Origin: Lachnospiraceae bacterium UBA938 | Lineage (GTDB): Bacteria > Bacillota > Clostridia > Lachnospirales > Lachnospiraceae | DNA length: 64,000 nucleotides | Direction of reading: 5' to 3' | NCBI GenBank assembly: GCA_002293475.1 | Contig: DBDG01000060.1 | Coordinates: 1-64,000, forward strand | The notes under the pieces: model-generated | Seen by the model: only the letters and a program-made list of their open reading frames with translations | What the model was told of the DNA's origin: nothing | Database searches by the model: none | Part shown: positions 36,939 through 46,753 of the stretch, piece by piece | How positions within the stretch are numbered: position 1 is the stretch's first letter | Layout: each line of letters begins with the position of its first letter | Made by a program: the position numbers and the translations under genes

Positions 36939-37154
36939 ATGGACAGCCACGACAAGCCTTCCGTTCCAGCCGGACTTACGATGCAGGAAATGTTTATGAA
37001 ATATCCGGTCGGAACTAAGTTGGACGGAAAAACAGTGACAGGTTACCGCCAGACAAAAAGCCAAAGCTCGGTAGTGACAAGTGACAACAATACCTATGAT
37101 GTCACCAATGATTATCAGCCGATAACTCCAAACCCAATGGCATCAGAATCTTAA
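36939..37154 (+). CDS. Small hypothetical protein, 71 aa
   Basis: ATG at 36939 with AAGGAAA close upstream. Polar product (MDSHDKPSVPAGLTMQEMF...) with a beta-rich centre (GTKLDGKTVTGYRQTKSQS) and no membrane segment. No family recognised. It lies between the CmpB-like gene and the DUF5717 promoter. Confidence 0.55.
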   Translation: MDSHDKPSVPAGLTMQEMFMKYPVGTKLDGKTVTGYRQTKSQSSVVTSDNNTYDVTNDYQPITPNPMASES

Positions 37155-37199
37155 ACCACGAATATCAAAAAATATCCCTTTAAATATCCTGCCCCCTCC

Positions 37200-37229
37200 T
37201 TGCACACAGACAGAAAAAAATGGTATACT
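37200..37229 (+). promoter_or_regulatory. Promoter of the DUF5717 cluster
   Basis: TTGCAC (37200-37205), 18-bp spacer, TATACT (37224-37229). Confidence 0.6.
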
Positions 37230-37268
37230 ATATCGAACGCAGACTTATCCATTTATCAGGGGGCAGCA

Positions 37269-40200
37269 ATGAGGGAAATTATCGACCGCATACTGGAAGG
37301 AGAGTTTCAGCCGGATACCGGTGTCTTGACTTTTTCCTGTACCACGATTGACATCCGACTGGCGCCGGGCGCCGATTACGAAGGTACTTTCGAAATATAC
37401 GGTTCCGCCTGCCGCCTGACCGAAGGCTATCTATATACCGACAGCCTGGAGATGGAATGTCTCACCCCCCGGTTTGCCGGTTCCGTATCGGAGATTGTTT
37501 ACCGTTTCCGCGGCCATAACACCCGCGAAGGTGACGTGTGCCAAGGCGAGTTTGTCATCGTATCCAATCACGGTGAATACGCCATACCCTATAAAATATC
37601 CGTTGTTCCGGAAGAAATTACCTCCTCCCTAGGAACCATCAAAAATCTTTTCCACTTTGCCAACCTTGCCCGGACCAACTGGGAAGAGGCCGTGAGCCTA
37701 TTCTACAGCAGCAGCTTCCGTAAGCTGTTTTACGGTGCGGACAAACAGTATTATCCCATATACCGGGGACTTTCCGGCCTCCACCGCAGTCAGGCCAAAA
37801 CCGAATACCGCAATGAACGGAACGTCGAAGAATTCCTCCTCGCCATTAAGAAAAAACAGCAGATCACCTATCTTGTCTCCGAGACCGAGATCAAGACCGA
37901 GGCGCATGAGCGCCCCGCCGAGTATTATCTTTCCGTCAACCGCAACGGCTGGGGCCATACCTTCCTGCAAATAGAAACCGAAGGCGTTTTCCTGAGCGTG
38001 GACAAAGACACCATCCGGGAAGAAGACTTCCTCGGCAACTTTTACCGTCTGCCCTATTACATCGCGGCCGATCAGTTACATGCCGGCCGCAATTACGGCC
38101 AGATCCGCCTCTACAATGCCGATGCCGACATCATCATACCGGTCACCGTCATCAGCCGCAGCGTTCCCAAACAAAAGAAAAGCCACATCCATGAGAAAAA
38201 ACAACATATCCTCCAGCTAATGAACCTCTACACCGCCTTCCGCACCAAGAAAATCTCGTCCTCAGCATGGCGGAAAGAAACCGCCGCTCTGGCCGATGCG
38301 ATGATTGCCGCCGATGACAGTGATCTTGCTGCCAAGCTGTTCCGTACCCAGCTCCTGATTACCGCCGAACGCTACAACGAGGCCAGCTGGATGCTGGATC
38401 ATGCCGCCGCCCGTCTTAATGAAGATGAGAACTGGCAGCCGGCGCTCTGGTGTTACCACCAGTACCTGACCACCTTGATCAGCGGAGAAAATGAATATAT
38501 AGACGAAGTCGCCGCTCAGCTGGAAAGAGTCTTCACCCAATATAACGACGACTGGCGGATTGCCTGGCTTCTGACCTACCTCCAAGAAGAATACCGCCGC
38601 TCTCCCGCTAGGAAATGGCAGCTCTTAGAAGAGCAGTTTATGCGCGGCTGTACCAGCCCGGTCATATATATCGAAGCCCTGCACCTGCTGAAACAGAACC
38701 CGGCTCTCCTAATGAAGATGGATCAATTCGAGATCCAAGTACTTACCTATGCGGTCAAAAAAGACTGCCTAGACACAAACAGCCCGGCCAAAGACAGCGT
38801 CCACCAAGGCTTGATAAGCCAGATTGTTTACCTGATTTCCCGTTGCCGGGAGTATTCCGGCTTTTTGCTGCGCATCCTGGAAGCCTGCTACCGCAGTGTT
38901 CCTTCCGACGAGGTCGTCAAAGCCATCTGCGCCCTGCTCATCAAGGGAAACCGCACCGGTACGGAGTATCTGACTTGGTACCGTCTGGGAATCGACAAGG
39001 AAATCCGCGTGACCCGCCTCTTTGAGCACTATATGATGTCGGTAGACCTAGAACACGAAGAGAAACTGCCCAAGATGGCTCTGATGTATTTTGCTTACCG
39101 TAGCGAACTGGATTACCGCTATAATGCCTACCTCTACGCCTATGTTCACAAATACCGCGAAGACTTCCCTGAGCTATACGAAAGCTACCGCGAAGCCATC
39201 GAACGCTTTGTCGTCCGCCAGATGTCCCAAGGCCGTATCACCAGATGGCTTGCCTACCTATACAAGAACTTTGTCTCCCCCGAAATGATCAACGAAACAA
39301 CCGCCCAAGGCCTAGCCGATGCCCTGTTCACCGTGACCGTGCGTGACTGTACCAGCAAAGCTGCCCGTGCGCTCATCGTCATATATGACAAAGGAAGAAC
39401 CGAAACCGCCCATCCCCTGACCGGCCGGCAAGTCTCCCTGCCGCTATACGGCAGCAACTTCCACATTTTCCTGGAAGATGCCGCCGGCAACCGCTATATT
39501 GATGACGGCAACTGCATCATCGAAAAATGGCTCCGTCCCGACAAGCTGGGCCGCTTAATCGCCCCCTTCATCACCGCAAAGACCGGCTTCGACATGTGGC
39601 TCTGCGAAAAAGGCGACGAAATCGCGCCGGTAGCCGCCCATAACCTATCGGCCATGCAACGCCTCTTAAACTCCGAGTTCGTCAGCGAAGAATACCAAAA
39701 AACCATCAGGTCCAGCCTGATCCGCTACTACTACGAGCATGACATGATCCCCCAGCTGGATGAGATCCTAGAACATCTCACCGCCGCACAGGTAGACAGC
39801 GATGATTATGCCGAAATCCTCAAGCGGATGATCTCCCGTTCCCTCTATCAGCAAGCCTACCAATGGCTCGGCACGGTAAACAGCAAGGCCCTTGACGCCA
39901 AGCTGATCCTCAGGGTACTAAACAGCGTCATCCCGGAAGATGCCATAACCGATGATAAAACCATGACCACCTTGGCCCACATGGCCTTTCATGCCGGCAA
40001 ATACGACGAAAAGCTCCTGCGCTACCTGGCCCGTTACTACCACGGATCGATCCGCCGCCTCCGGAATATCTGGAAAGCCGCTGCCGACTTCGGCATCGAA
40101 ACCTATGACCTCAGTGAAAGACTGCTCATCCAGATGCTCTATTCCGCCTCCTTTGTCGGTGAGCAGATGCAGATTTTCCGCGACTATGTAGCCGGCGGCG

Positions 40201-40889
40201 GCCGGAGCAATGTTGAGATGGCATTCCTCGCCCAATGCGCCCACGATTATTTCGTCAACGATAAAATAACCGATAATTTCATCATCGACCAGACCGAAAA
40301 ACTCCTGAACCAAAAAGAAGAACTCCATCCCGTCTGCCGGTACGCCTTCGTCAAGTACTATGCGGAAAACCGCAGCGAGATCACGGACAAAGTCCGCCCA
40401 TCCCTGGAGCTTCTGCTAAAACAGATGATAAGCCAGAACATAACCTTGTCCTTTTACAAAGAATACATACCGCTCTTCCCTTTCATGGAACACTTCCTCG
40501 ACAAGACCATCGTGGAATACCATGCCAAGCCGGGAAACAAGGCAGTGATTCACTATCTCATCGAACGCGACGGAAGCGACAAAAGCGAATACGTCCGCGA
40601 AGAAATGAAAGATATGTACGGCGGCATATGCGCCAAGCAGTTTGTGCTGTTCTTCGGTGACCGCCTGCTTTATTATATCGCCGAGGAAGAAGATGAAAAA
40701 GAACATTATACGGAAAGTGCCGGCCTCAGCTATAGCGAGGCCGTGAGCGAGTCCCATGATTCCAAATACAGCCTCATCAACGATATCGAGATTGCCAGGA
40801 ACCTCCAGGATTATGAGACGGTTGACAGCTTGATGTACGAGTTTTATAAACGGGAATTTGTAGTCGCCCGCGTATTTCGGATGGTATAA
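37269..40889 (+). CDS. Giant DUF5717-like protein, 1206 aa
   Basis: ATG at 37269 with GGGGG five bases upstream. The N-terminus starts MREIIDRILEGEFQ and forms two beta-sandwich-like domains (residues ~10-130 and ~215-310). The rest is a long alpha-helical solenoid of TPR-like character (for example AAKLFRTQLLITAERYNEA). A second beta patch lies at ~690-760 (VRDCTSKAARALIVIYDKG). No membrane segment or signal is visible. It resembles the DUF5717 family of Lachnospiraceae, known only from genomes. The following DUF5716-like, repeat and coiled-coil genes appear cotranscribed. Coding-strand composition is unusually C-rich versus the next gene. Confidence 0.75.
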   Translation: MREIIDRILEGEFQPDTGVLTFSCTTIDIRLAPGADYEGTFEIYGSACRLTEGYLYTDSLEMECLTPRFAGSVSEIVYRFRGHNTREGDVCQGEFVIVSNHGEYAIPYKISVVPEEITSSLGTIKNLFHFANLARTNWEEAVSLFYSSSFRKLFYGADKQYYPIYRGLSGLHRSQAKTEYRNERNVEEFLLAIKKKQQITYLVSETEIKTEAHERPAEYYLSVNRNGWGHTFLQIETEGVFLSVDKDTIREEDFLGNFYRLPYYIAADQLHAGRNYGQIRLYNADADIIIPVTVISRSVPKQKKSHIHEKKQHILQLMNLYTAFRTKKISSSAWRKETAALADAMIAADDSDLAAKLFRTQLLITAERYNEASWMLDHAAARLNEDENWQPALWCYHQYLTTLISGENEYIDEVAAQLERVFTQYNDDWRIAWLLTYLQEEYRRSPARKWQLLEEQFMRGCTSPVIYIEALHLLKQNPALLMKMDQFEIQVLTYAVKKDCLDTNSPAKDSVHQGLISQIVYLISRCREYSGFLLRILEACYRSVPSDEVVKAICALLIKGNRTGTEYLTWYRLGIDKEIRVTRLFEHYMMSVDLEHEEKLPKMALMYFAYRSELDYRYNAYLYAYVHKYREDFPELYESYREAIERFVVRQMSQGRITRWLAYLYKNFVSPEMINETTAQGLADALFTVTVRDCTSKAARALIVIYDKGRTETAHPLTGRQVSLPLYGSNFHIFLEDAAGNRYIDDGNCIIEKWLRPDKLGRLIAPFITAKTGFDMWLCEKGDEIAPVAAHNLSAMQRLLNSEFVSEEYQKTIRSSLIRYYYEHDMIPQLDEILEHLTAAQVDSDDYAEILKRMISRSLYQQAYQWLGTVNSKALDAKLILRVLNSVIPEDAITDDKTMTTLAHMAFHAGKYDEKLLRYLARYYHGSIRRLRNIWKAAADFGIETYDLSERLLIQMLYSASFVGEQMQIFRDYVAGGGRSNVEMAFLAQCAHDYFVNDKITDNFIIDQTEKLLNQKEELHPVCRYAFVKYYAENRSEITDKVRPSLELLLKQMISQNITLSFYKEYIPLFPFMEHFLDKTIVEYHAKPGNKAVIHYLIERDGSDKSEYVREEMKDMYGGICAKQFVLFFGDRLLYYIAEEEDEKEHYTESAGLSYSEAVSESHDSKYSLINDIEIARNLQDYETVDSLMYEFYKREFVVARVFRMV

Positions 40890-40960
40890 GCAAAAAACCT
40901 ACCAGTTGGGCTATATGGCGACGCCCCCAGAGGCAATACCCCAGAGGCAGGAGAAGTGAT

Positions 40961-42265
40961 ATGGAAAGCAGAAAGAGCAATAAAAAACCAAAACGCAATA
41001 GCGGTTCAGTCCTGATCGGCTATGACCTAGGTAACCTGAATTCACAGATCAGCTACGGCAAGCCCGGCGCCACTGAGCCGGAAACCGTCTCGGCCGTAAT
41101 GGGGACGGAGCAGTACAACATCCCTACCGTGCTGGGCAAGAAACCCGGCGCCAGCCAATGGTCCTATGGCAAAGAAGCCTTGCGGTGGGCCGATATGGAA
41201 GAAGGGATTCTGGTGGAAAACCTGTTTGAACTGGCACTGATCGGCGAGTCGGTCCTGATTGACGGGGAGGGCTTTGATCCGGTGGCGTTGCTGACCCTGT
41301 TTGTGAAACGGAGCCTGTCCTTACTGTCTATGGAAATGAGCCTGCCGTCTGATCTGGATGCGATTATGTTCACGGTCGAGAAATTAGATATGCGGAGCAT
41401 TGAGGTACTGAGCGCGGTGGCGGAAGGCTTGGAACTTCTGCCGGAGCAATATTTCTTTCAGAGCTACCGTGAAAGTATTTATCAGTATATTGTGCATCAG
41501 CCCAAGGAGCTGTGGAATCAGCATGTGCTGATATTTGATTATAGTGTCTTTCTTAAGGCATATGTATTGGAGAGTAACCGAAAGACCACGCCGATGGTGG
41601 TTTTTGTGGAGAAAATGGAATATCCTCATCTCATCAGGACTTATGGGCTGGCGGAAGAAAAACGGCAGGAATGGAGCGAAAGATTCCTGGAGATTGCCGA
41701 GCAGCTGGGTTGCGGACGGATGATTTCGGCAGTTTTTCTGCTGGGCGACGGTTTTAAGGAAGCGTGGACCGGCGAGTTTATGAAGTTTCTGTGCCGTGGC
41801 CGTCGTGTTTTCCAAGGTAATAATATGTATAGCAAGGGCGCCTGCCATGGCGTGATGGAGAAGCGGAAGCCTTCGGAGATTGCTGTTTCTCAGGTGTTTT
41901 TGGGGGAAGATAAGCTGAAGGCCAATATTGGGATGAAAGTCTTGCGTCATGGGGCAGAGTCCTATTTTGCCGTTCTGGATGCCGGGGTAAATTGGTATGA
42001 GATCCGCAATCAGTATCAGCTGATCATGGAGGAAGGGAATGAGCTGTCGTTTATTGTCACTTCTTTGACCGGCGGTGTGGTTACGGAACAGATCATTACC
42101 TTGGAGGGGCTGCCGGAACGGCCGGCGCGGACAACGCGGCTGCTAATTCAGATCCGGATGCTTGCGGCGAAGAAGGCGCAGGTTACGGTGACGGACATGG
42201 GATTTGGCGCGTTGTTTCCGGCCAGCGGCAAAAAATGGGTCCGGGAACTGGATGTGACATCTTAA
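40961..42265 (+). CDS. DUF5716-like protein with actin/Hsp70-type ATPase signature
   Basis: 434 residues. After a Lys-rich tail, VLIGYDLGNLNSQISY resembles the phosphate-1 loop of the actin/Hsp70 superfamily (compare GIDLGTTNS in DnaK). HVLIFDYSVFLKAYVL could be phosphate-2 and YFAVLDAGVNWYEI a further core strand. GAGAAG precedes the ATG. It follows the DUF5717 gene by 71 bp. An ATP-driven scaffold role is inferred; key catalytic residues are not conserved enough to assert ATPase activity. Confidence 0.7.
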   Translation: MESRKSNKKPKRNSGSVLIGYDLGNLNSQISYGKPGATEPETVSAVMGTEQYNIPTVLGKKPGASQWSYGKEALRWADMEEGILVENLFELALIGESVLIDGEGFDPVALLTLFVKRSLSLLSMEMSLPSDLDAIMFTVEKLDMRSIEVLSAVAEGLELLPEQYFFQSYRESIYQYIVHQPKELWNQHVLIFDYSVFLKAYVLESNRKTTPMVVFVEKMEYPHLIRTYGLAEEKRQEWSERFLEIAEQLGCGRMISAVFLLGDGFKEAWTGEFMKFLCRGRRVFQGNNMYSKGACHGVMEKRKPSEIAVSQVFLGEDKLKANIGMKVLRHGAESYFAVLDAGVNWYEIRNQYQLIMEEGNELSFIVTSLTGGVVTEQIITLEGLPERPARTTRLLIQIRMLAAKKAQVTVTDMGFGALFPASGKKWVRELDVTS

Positions 42266-42288
42266 TTTTACCCCAGATAGGAGTGCTG

Positions 42289-43122
42289 ATGAAAAAGCCA
42301 TTATTGTGTGTCGGACAATATGCGGAAACCCCTTATTATTTTCCGAAGTTATGCGTTCATATTCGTTCCGCCGAGGAACTTTGCTATTTATTTAAGACCA
42401 ACCCTTTTATCTTGGATCAGGATATTGTCGATAAGAACTTGGCGGACTGGCTGGCTTATGAATGTGGGCTGACTGAGCTCGGTCACAAGCTCGGCGAATT
42501 TTTGCGTAAGGTCGGTTCGACCAGCATGTTTGTGATGACCATCCTGGATTATGTCAATTACTGTACAGATGCTGAAAGGGAAAAGATTGCGGAGATCCTG
42601 CAAAGCAATGTCGGACTGAACAGTTATGAAAAGAAGAAGAACCGGGCTGATTTTCTGGTGGAAAACGGCAAGTATCTGCTGGCACTTAGGGAGTATGACC
42701 TGATTCTGGATATGATACCGGAAGGGGAGATTTTGATCGGCGGCCGGGTTTTTCATAACCGGGGGGTGGCCTTGGCGCACCTGTTCCGGTTTGAGCGGGC
42801 AGCGGAAAGCTTTCTTAAGGCCTATGAACTTACCGGCAGTGAGGAAGCGGGGATCCAATATCTTTGCGCAGTAAGGAAGCAGCTTGCAGAAGGGGAATAC
42901 ATCCGCTTTATTGCCGACCGGCCACGGTTCCACAATCTTTCCTTGCAGGTTGAGCGATTACTGGGGCAGGCCGGAGAAAGTTTTGAAGAAACACAAGAGA
43001 GCCGCCGGTTATTTGCCTTAAAGATGTATAAAGAGGAAGGGAATGTCAATTCCTATTATGAGGAGATAGGACGCCTTGCGGAAGAAATCAAGCGGCGTTA
43101 TCGGGAGAGTGTTTTGGAGTAG
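42289..43122 (+). CDS. Helical-repeat (TPR-like) protein of the DUF5716/5717 cluster
   Basis: About 277 residues, cytosolic. The start MKKPLLCVGQYAETPYYF has AGGAG just upstream. The first half is an alpha/beta region (LCVHIRSAEELCYLFKTN); the second half is TPR-like (ADFLVENGKYLLALREYDLI, HNRGVALAHLFRFERAAESF). The gap to the preceding gene is 23 bp. Probably an adaptor for the neighbouring proteins. Confidence 0.7.
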   Translation: MKKPLLCVGQYAETPYYFPKLCVHIRSAEELCYLFKTNPFILDQDIVDKNLADWLAYECGLTELGHKLGEFLRKVGSTSMFVMTILDYVNYCTDAEREKIAEILQSNVGLNSYEKKKNRADFLVENGKYLLALREYDLILDMIPEGEILIGGRVFHNRGVALAHLFRFERAAESFLKAYELTGSEEAGIQYLCAVRKQLAEGEYIRFIADRPRFHNLSLQVERLLGQAGESFEETQESRRLFALKMYKEEGNVNSYYEEIGRLAEEIKRRYRESVLE

Positions 43123-43146
43123 TAGGAATGATTGGGGTCAAAAAGA

Positions 43147-44361
43147 ATGGCTGGAGATAAACGGAGCGGGAAGATGGGATTGTTCAAGAAGATATGGCAG
43201 CGGATCCGTAGGGATAACGATGAAGAATATGAGTTTGAGGCATGGAATGAGGTTGTCTATGACCGGAACGATGTCCAGATCCATGATAAAGAACAGCGCC
43301 GGGACTATGTCAGGAGTTGCTTAGAGCAGATCGGTGAGGCCACAAAAGAGGTTGAAAGCCTGCAGTTCGAGTATAATGTCGTGACCTCTTCGCTGAAGGA
43401 CATGGAGGAGATTGAGGCACTGCCGGAAGAAGAACGTCAGCAGCTGGACGAGGCCGCAAGACGGATCGAGAAGCTGGAAAAAGACCGGTCCGGTTATCTG
43501 AAGCGTACCGAGCGGATGAGCGAAGCCCAGTATCACAAGCTGGAGTCTTTATCAGATGAGATTCAGGAAGGCTATGGCAAGCTCAAGGAAGCCGAGGACT
43601 ATCATACCCTGGTTAAGTCCGACATGAAGAGGCTGGGTAATGAAAAAGAAGCTTACCTCTTCCGTAAGCATGAGCTGCAGCGGCTGATGGAAGATCTGCG
43701 GGGCATGATGATCATCTGCATTACGGCGGTTATTCTGTGTATTGTCTTGCTGCTTATCCTGCAGTTCGGGTTCCGGATGAATACACAGATCGGTTATCTG
43801 CTGACAGCAGCTGTGGCTGCGGTAGTGATTTTTATTGTTTTTATCCGGTATACTGATTCCGCCCGGGAGCTTAAGCGGGTGGAAAAAAGCATCAATAAAA
43901 TCATCCTGCTGCACAATACGGTGAAGATCCGCTATATCAACAATACCAATCTGCTGGAGTACCTGCGCATCAAATATGCCGTCTCCGGCGCCAAGGAACT
44001 GGATCAGCTGTGGAAGCAGTATCAGGAGGAAAAGGAAGAGCGGGAGATATTCCGGAAGACCGAAAAGGAACTGGACTCCAGTGAACAGGAGCTCCTCCGC
44101 ATCTTGCGGCGGTATCAGGTAAAGGACAGCGCCGTCTGGCTCCATCAGACGAAAGCCCTCCTCGACAAGAAGGAAATGGTGGAGATCCGGCATGATCTGA
44201 TTATCCGCCGGCAGTCGCTGCGGCGGCGGATGGACTACAATAAAGAAGTCGTGGCGCACAACGCCCAAGAAGAAATCAAGGACCTAGTGGAAAAATATCC
44301 GCAGTACGCCGGCGAGATACTGAAGCTGGTGGCGGCTTATGAAAAGGAATTTAGCGGATGA
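43147..44361 (+). CDS. Coiled-coil membrane protein of the DUF5716/5717 cluster
   Basis: About 404 residues. Two long coiled coils (~55-185 and ~245-390) flank two adjacent membrane segments (MIICITAVILCIVLLLILQF and IGYLLTAAVAAVVIFIVFI). The topology puts both coiled coils in the cytoplasm, like an anchor. Start uncertain: ATG 43147 (GGGG upstream), TTG 43132 or ATG 43174 are possible. Last gene of the cluster. Confidence 0.7.
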   Translation: MAGDKRSGKMGLFKKIWQRIRRDNDEEYEFEAWNEVVYDRNDVQIHDKEQRRDYVRSCLEQIGEATKEVESLQFEYNVVTSSLKDMEEIEALPEEERQQLDEAARRIEKLEKDRSGYLKRTERMSEAQYHKLESLSDEIQEGYGKLKEAEDYHTLVKSDMKRLGNEKEAYLFRKHELQRLMEDLRGMMIICITAVILCIVLLLILQFGFRMNTQIGYLLTAAVAAVVIFIVFIRYTDSARELKRVEKSINKIILLHNTVKIRYINNTNLLEYLRIKYAVSGAKELDQLWKQYQEEKEEREIFRKTEKELDSSEQELLRILRRYQVKDSAVWLHQTKALLDKKEMVEIRHDLIIRRQSLRRRMDYNKEVVAHNAQEEIKDLVEKYPQYAGEILKLVAAYEKEFSG

Positions 44362-44378
44362 CAAGCTAGAAACTAGAT

Positions 44379-44407
44379 TTGACAGTTAATGCTTATTCTG
44401 ATAGACT
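44379..44407 (+). promoter_or_regulatory. Promoter of the amino-acid ABC operon
   Basis: TTGACA (44379-44384), 17-bp spacer, TAGACT (44402-44407). Confidence 0.6.
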
Positions 44408-44457
44408 TTAGTATGCTAATGTAAGAAATATGATGGAAGATTATGAAGGAGGACGTT

Positions 44458-45231
44458 ATGAAAAATCGAAAAGTTTTATTATCATTCATGGCAGTTTTTA
44501 TTATGACATTATCCTTGCTGGCCGGCTGTGCCGGTACCGATACGTTTACGGTCGGATTTGACGCGGGATTCCCGCCGTACGGCTACATAGGCGATGATGG
44601 GGAATATACTGGCTTTGACCTGGAGCTGGCAGCGGAAGTGTGCGAGCGCAACGGCTGGGAGCTGGTGAAGCAGCCGATTGACTGGGACGCCAAGGACATG
44701 GAGCTTTCATCAGGCAACATTGACTGTATCTGGAACGGCTTTACAATTAATAACAGAGAAGATGAATACACCTGGTCGGTGGCTTATGTTGACAGTTCCC
44801 AGGTATTTGTGGTCAGGGACGATGCCGGCATTATATCTTATTCAGAACTTGCCGGCCGGTCGGTAGGCGTCCAAAGTGACTCTTCGGCCCTGACGGCTCT
44901 AGAAGACAATGCAGAACTCATGAACAGCTTCGGTGAACTGGTACAATATCCTGACTATAATACGGCTTTTATGGATTTGGAGGCCGGAGCGATCGAAGCA
45001 TTGGCAATTGATATCGGTGTGGCGGAAAGACAGATCAATGACCGTGGTGCCGGTTTTACCATGCTTGCGGAAATACTGGCATCAGAGCAATATGGAATCG
45101 GCTTCCTGAAAGGCAATACCGAGCTGAGAGATCAAGTGGAATCAACCCTTATGGAGATAGTTGACGACGGAACCTTTATGGAGCTGGCGGTTAAATATGG
45201 CCTAGAAGATGCTGTCTGCTTAGGGAAATAG
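44458..45231 (+). CDS. Polar amino-acid ABC transporter, substrate-binding lipoprotein
   Basis: About 257 residues. Lipobox LAGC near residue 23; then the SBP_bac_3 fold: FTVGFDAGFPPYGYIGDDGEYTGFDLELA, SGNIDCIWNGFTIN, GVQSDSSALTALE. The carboxylate-binding pattern suggests a polar amino acid such as glutamine, cystine or His. AAGGAGG precedes the ATG. Confidence 0.93.
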   Translation: MKNRKVLLSFMAVFIMTLSLLAGCAGTDTFTVGFDAGFPPYGYIGDDGEYTGFDLELAAEVCERNGWELVKQPIDWDAKDMELSSGNIDCIWNGFTINNREDEYTWSVAYVDSSQVFVVRDDAGIISYSELAGRSVGVQSDSSALTALEDNAELMNSFGELVQYPDYNTAFMDLEAGAIEALAIDIGVAERQINDRGAGFTMLAEILASEQYGIGFLKGNTELRDQVESTLMEIVDDGTFMELAVKYGLEDAVCLGK

Positions 45232-45282
45232 CAGCTAACTATTATCAATGACAAGTTTTTGTAACTGCAGAAAGGCGAAGAG

Positions 45283-45930
45283 ATGAGCATAGCAACGATG
45301 CTGCTGCGACTGGCAATAGGTTTGTTATCAACAATAGAGATATTTTTGCTGACCCTGCTATTCTCTTTGCCTTTAGGTCTTCTGTTTTCCTTTGGCAGAA
45401 TGTCCCGCAATGCGCTGCTAAGGAATCTGACAAAGACATACATAGCTGTCATGCGCGGCACTCCCCTGATGCTGCAGTTAATTGTTGTATATTTTGCTCC
45501 ATTTTACATATTTAATTTTACTTTAGCCGGTTTTCGCTTTCCGGCTATCATTATTGCCTTTTCCTTAAATTATGCCGCCTACTTTGCTGAAATATACCGT
45601 GCCGGCATTGAATCCATTCCGGTGGGGCAATATGAAGCCGCTAAAGTACTTGGTTATGGAAAGGGTCAGACTTTTTTCAGGATTATCATGCCTCAAGTAA
45701 TAAAACGTATCATTCCGCCGGTCACTAACGAAACCATCACGCTGGTAAAGGACACCTCACTAGCTTTTGTTCTGGCTCACGCTGAAATGTTTAACCTTGC
45801 CAAGCAGATCGCCGCCGAAGCTTCCAATATCATGCCCTTAATGGTCGCTGGCTTATTTTACTTTGTATTTAATCTTTTGGTCGCCGTCCTTATGGAACGT
45901 CTGGAAAAGGCCACCAGCTATTACCGTTGA
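45283..45930 (+). CDS. Polar amino-acid ABC transporter permease
   Basis: 215 residues with about five membrane segments. VMRGTPLMLQLIVVYF and the EAA loop (EAAKVLGYGKGQTFFRIIMPQ) are typical of HisM/GlnP-type permeases. It would dimerise and dock with the downstream ATPase. Confidence 0.93.
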   Translation: MSIATMLLRLAIGLLSTIEIFLLTLLFSLPLGLLFSFGRMSRNALLRNLTKTYIAVMRGTPLMLQLIVVYFAPFYIFNFTLAGFRFPAIIIAFSLNYAAYFAEIYRAGIESIPVGQYEAAKVLGYGKGQTFFRIIMPQVIKRIIPPVTNETITLVKDTSLAFVLAHAEMFNLAKQIAAEASNIMPLMVAGLFYFVFNLLVAVLMERLEKATSYYR

Positions 45931-45985
45931 GCCGACTTTAATATAACATAATCAATTATAACTTATAACCCTTACAGGAGCCGCT

Positions 45986-46738
45986 ATGAATCTACTGCAG
46001 ATCTCCCATATGAAAAAAAGCTTTGACGCCCTCTCCGTGATCCAGGACATCTCCCTTACCGTGAATGAAGGTGAAGTACTGGCCATCATCGGGCCTTCCG
46101 GTTCCGGTAAGTCTACCTTGCTGCGCTGTGCTACGCTGCTAGAGCGCATGGACGGCGGAAGCTTAAGCTATCTCGGCGAAAAGGCGGCCTGGGAAGAAGA
46201 CGGCCGGTGCGTTTATGCCGATAAGAACCGGCTGAAAGAAATCCAGCGGTACTTCGGTCTGGTCTTTCAGAATTTCAATCTCTTTCCGCATTACAGCGTC
46301 ATCAAGAACATTACCGATGCCCCGATCCGCGTTGCCAAGGCTCCCCATGCCGAAGCCTATGAACAAGCGGAACAGCTGCTTGCGCAGCTTGGCCTGCTGG
46401 ATAAAGCCGATGCCTATCCTTATCAGCTTTCCGGTGGCCAGCAGCAGCGCGTATCCATTGCCAGGGCGCTGGCGCTTAAGCCGCGGCTGCTTTTCTTTGA
46501 TGAGCCGACATCGGCTTTGGATCCGGAGCTGACTGGCGAGGTACTTAAGGTTATCCGGCAGCTGGCGCGTTCGCACATGACCATGATCATCGTGACCCAT
46601 GAAATGCAGTTTGCCAGAGAGGTTTCGGACCGGATAATTTTCATGGAACAGGGAAAGATTCAAGCAGAGGGGACACCGGAGGAGATTTTCCGCTCTGACT
46701 GGGAGCGGATAAAAGAATTTATCGGTAAATACAACTGA
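45986..46738 (+). CDS. Polar amino-acid ABC transporter ATP-binding protein
   Basis: 250 residues. Walker A GPSGSGKSTLLR, Q loop VFQNFNLFPHYS, signature LSGGQQQRVSIARAL, Walker B LLFFDEPTSALDP and switch His in VTHEM. Completes the three-gene importer; ribosome site ACAGGAG. Confidence 0.95.
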   Translation: MNLLQISHMKKSFDALSVIQDISLTVNEGEVLAIIGPSGSGKSTLLRCATLLERMDGGSLSYLGEKAAWEEDGRCVYADKNRLKEIQRYFGLVFQNFNLFPHYSVIKNITDAPIRVAKAPHAEAYEQAEQLLAQLGLLDKADAYPYQLSGGQQQRVSIARALALKPRLLFFDEPTSALDPELTGEVLKVIRQLARSHMTMIIVTHEMQFAREVSDRIIFMEQGKIQAEGTPEEIFRSDWERIKEFIGKYN

Positions 46739-46753
46739 CAGCAGGAGGAAATA

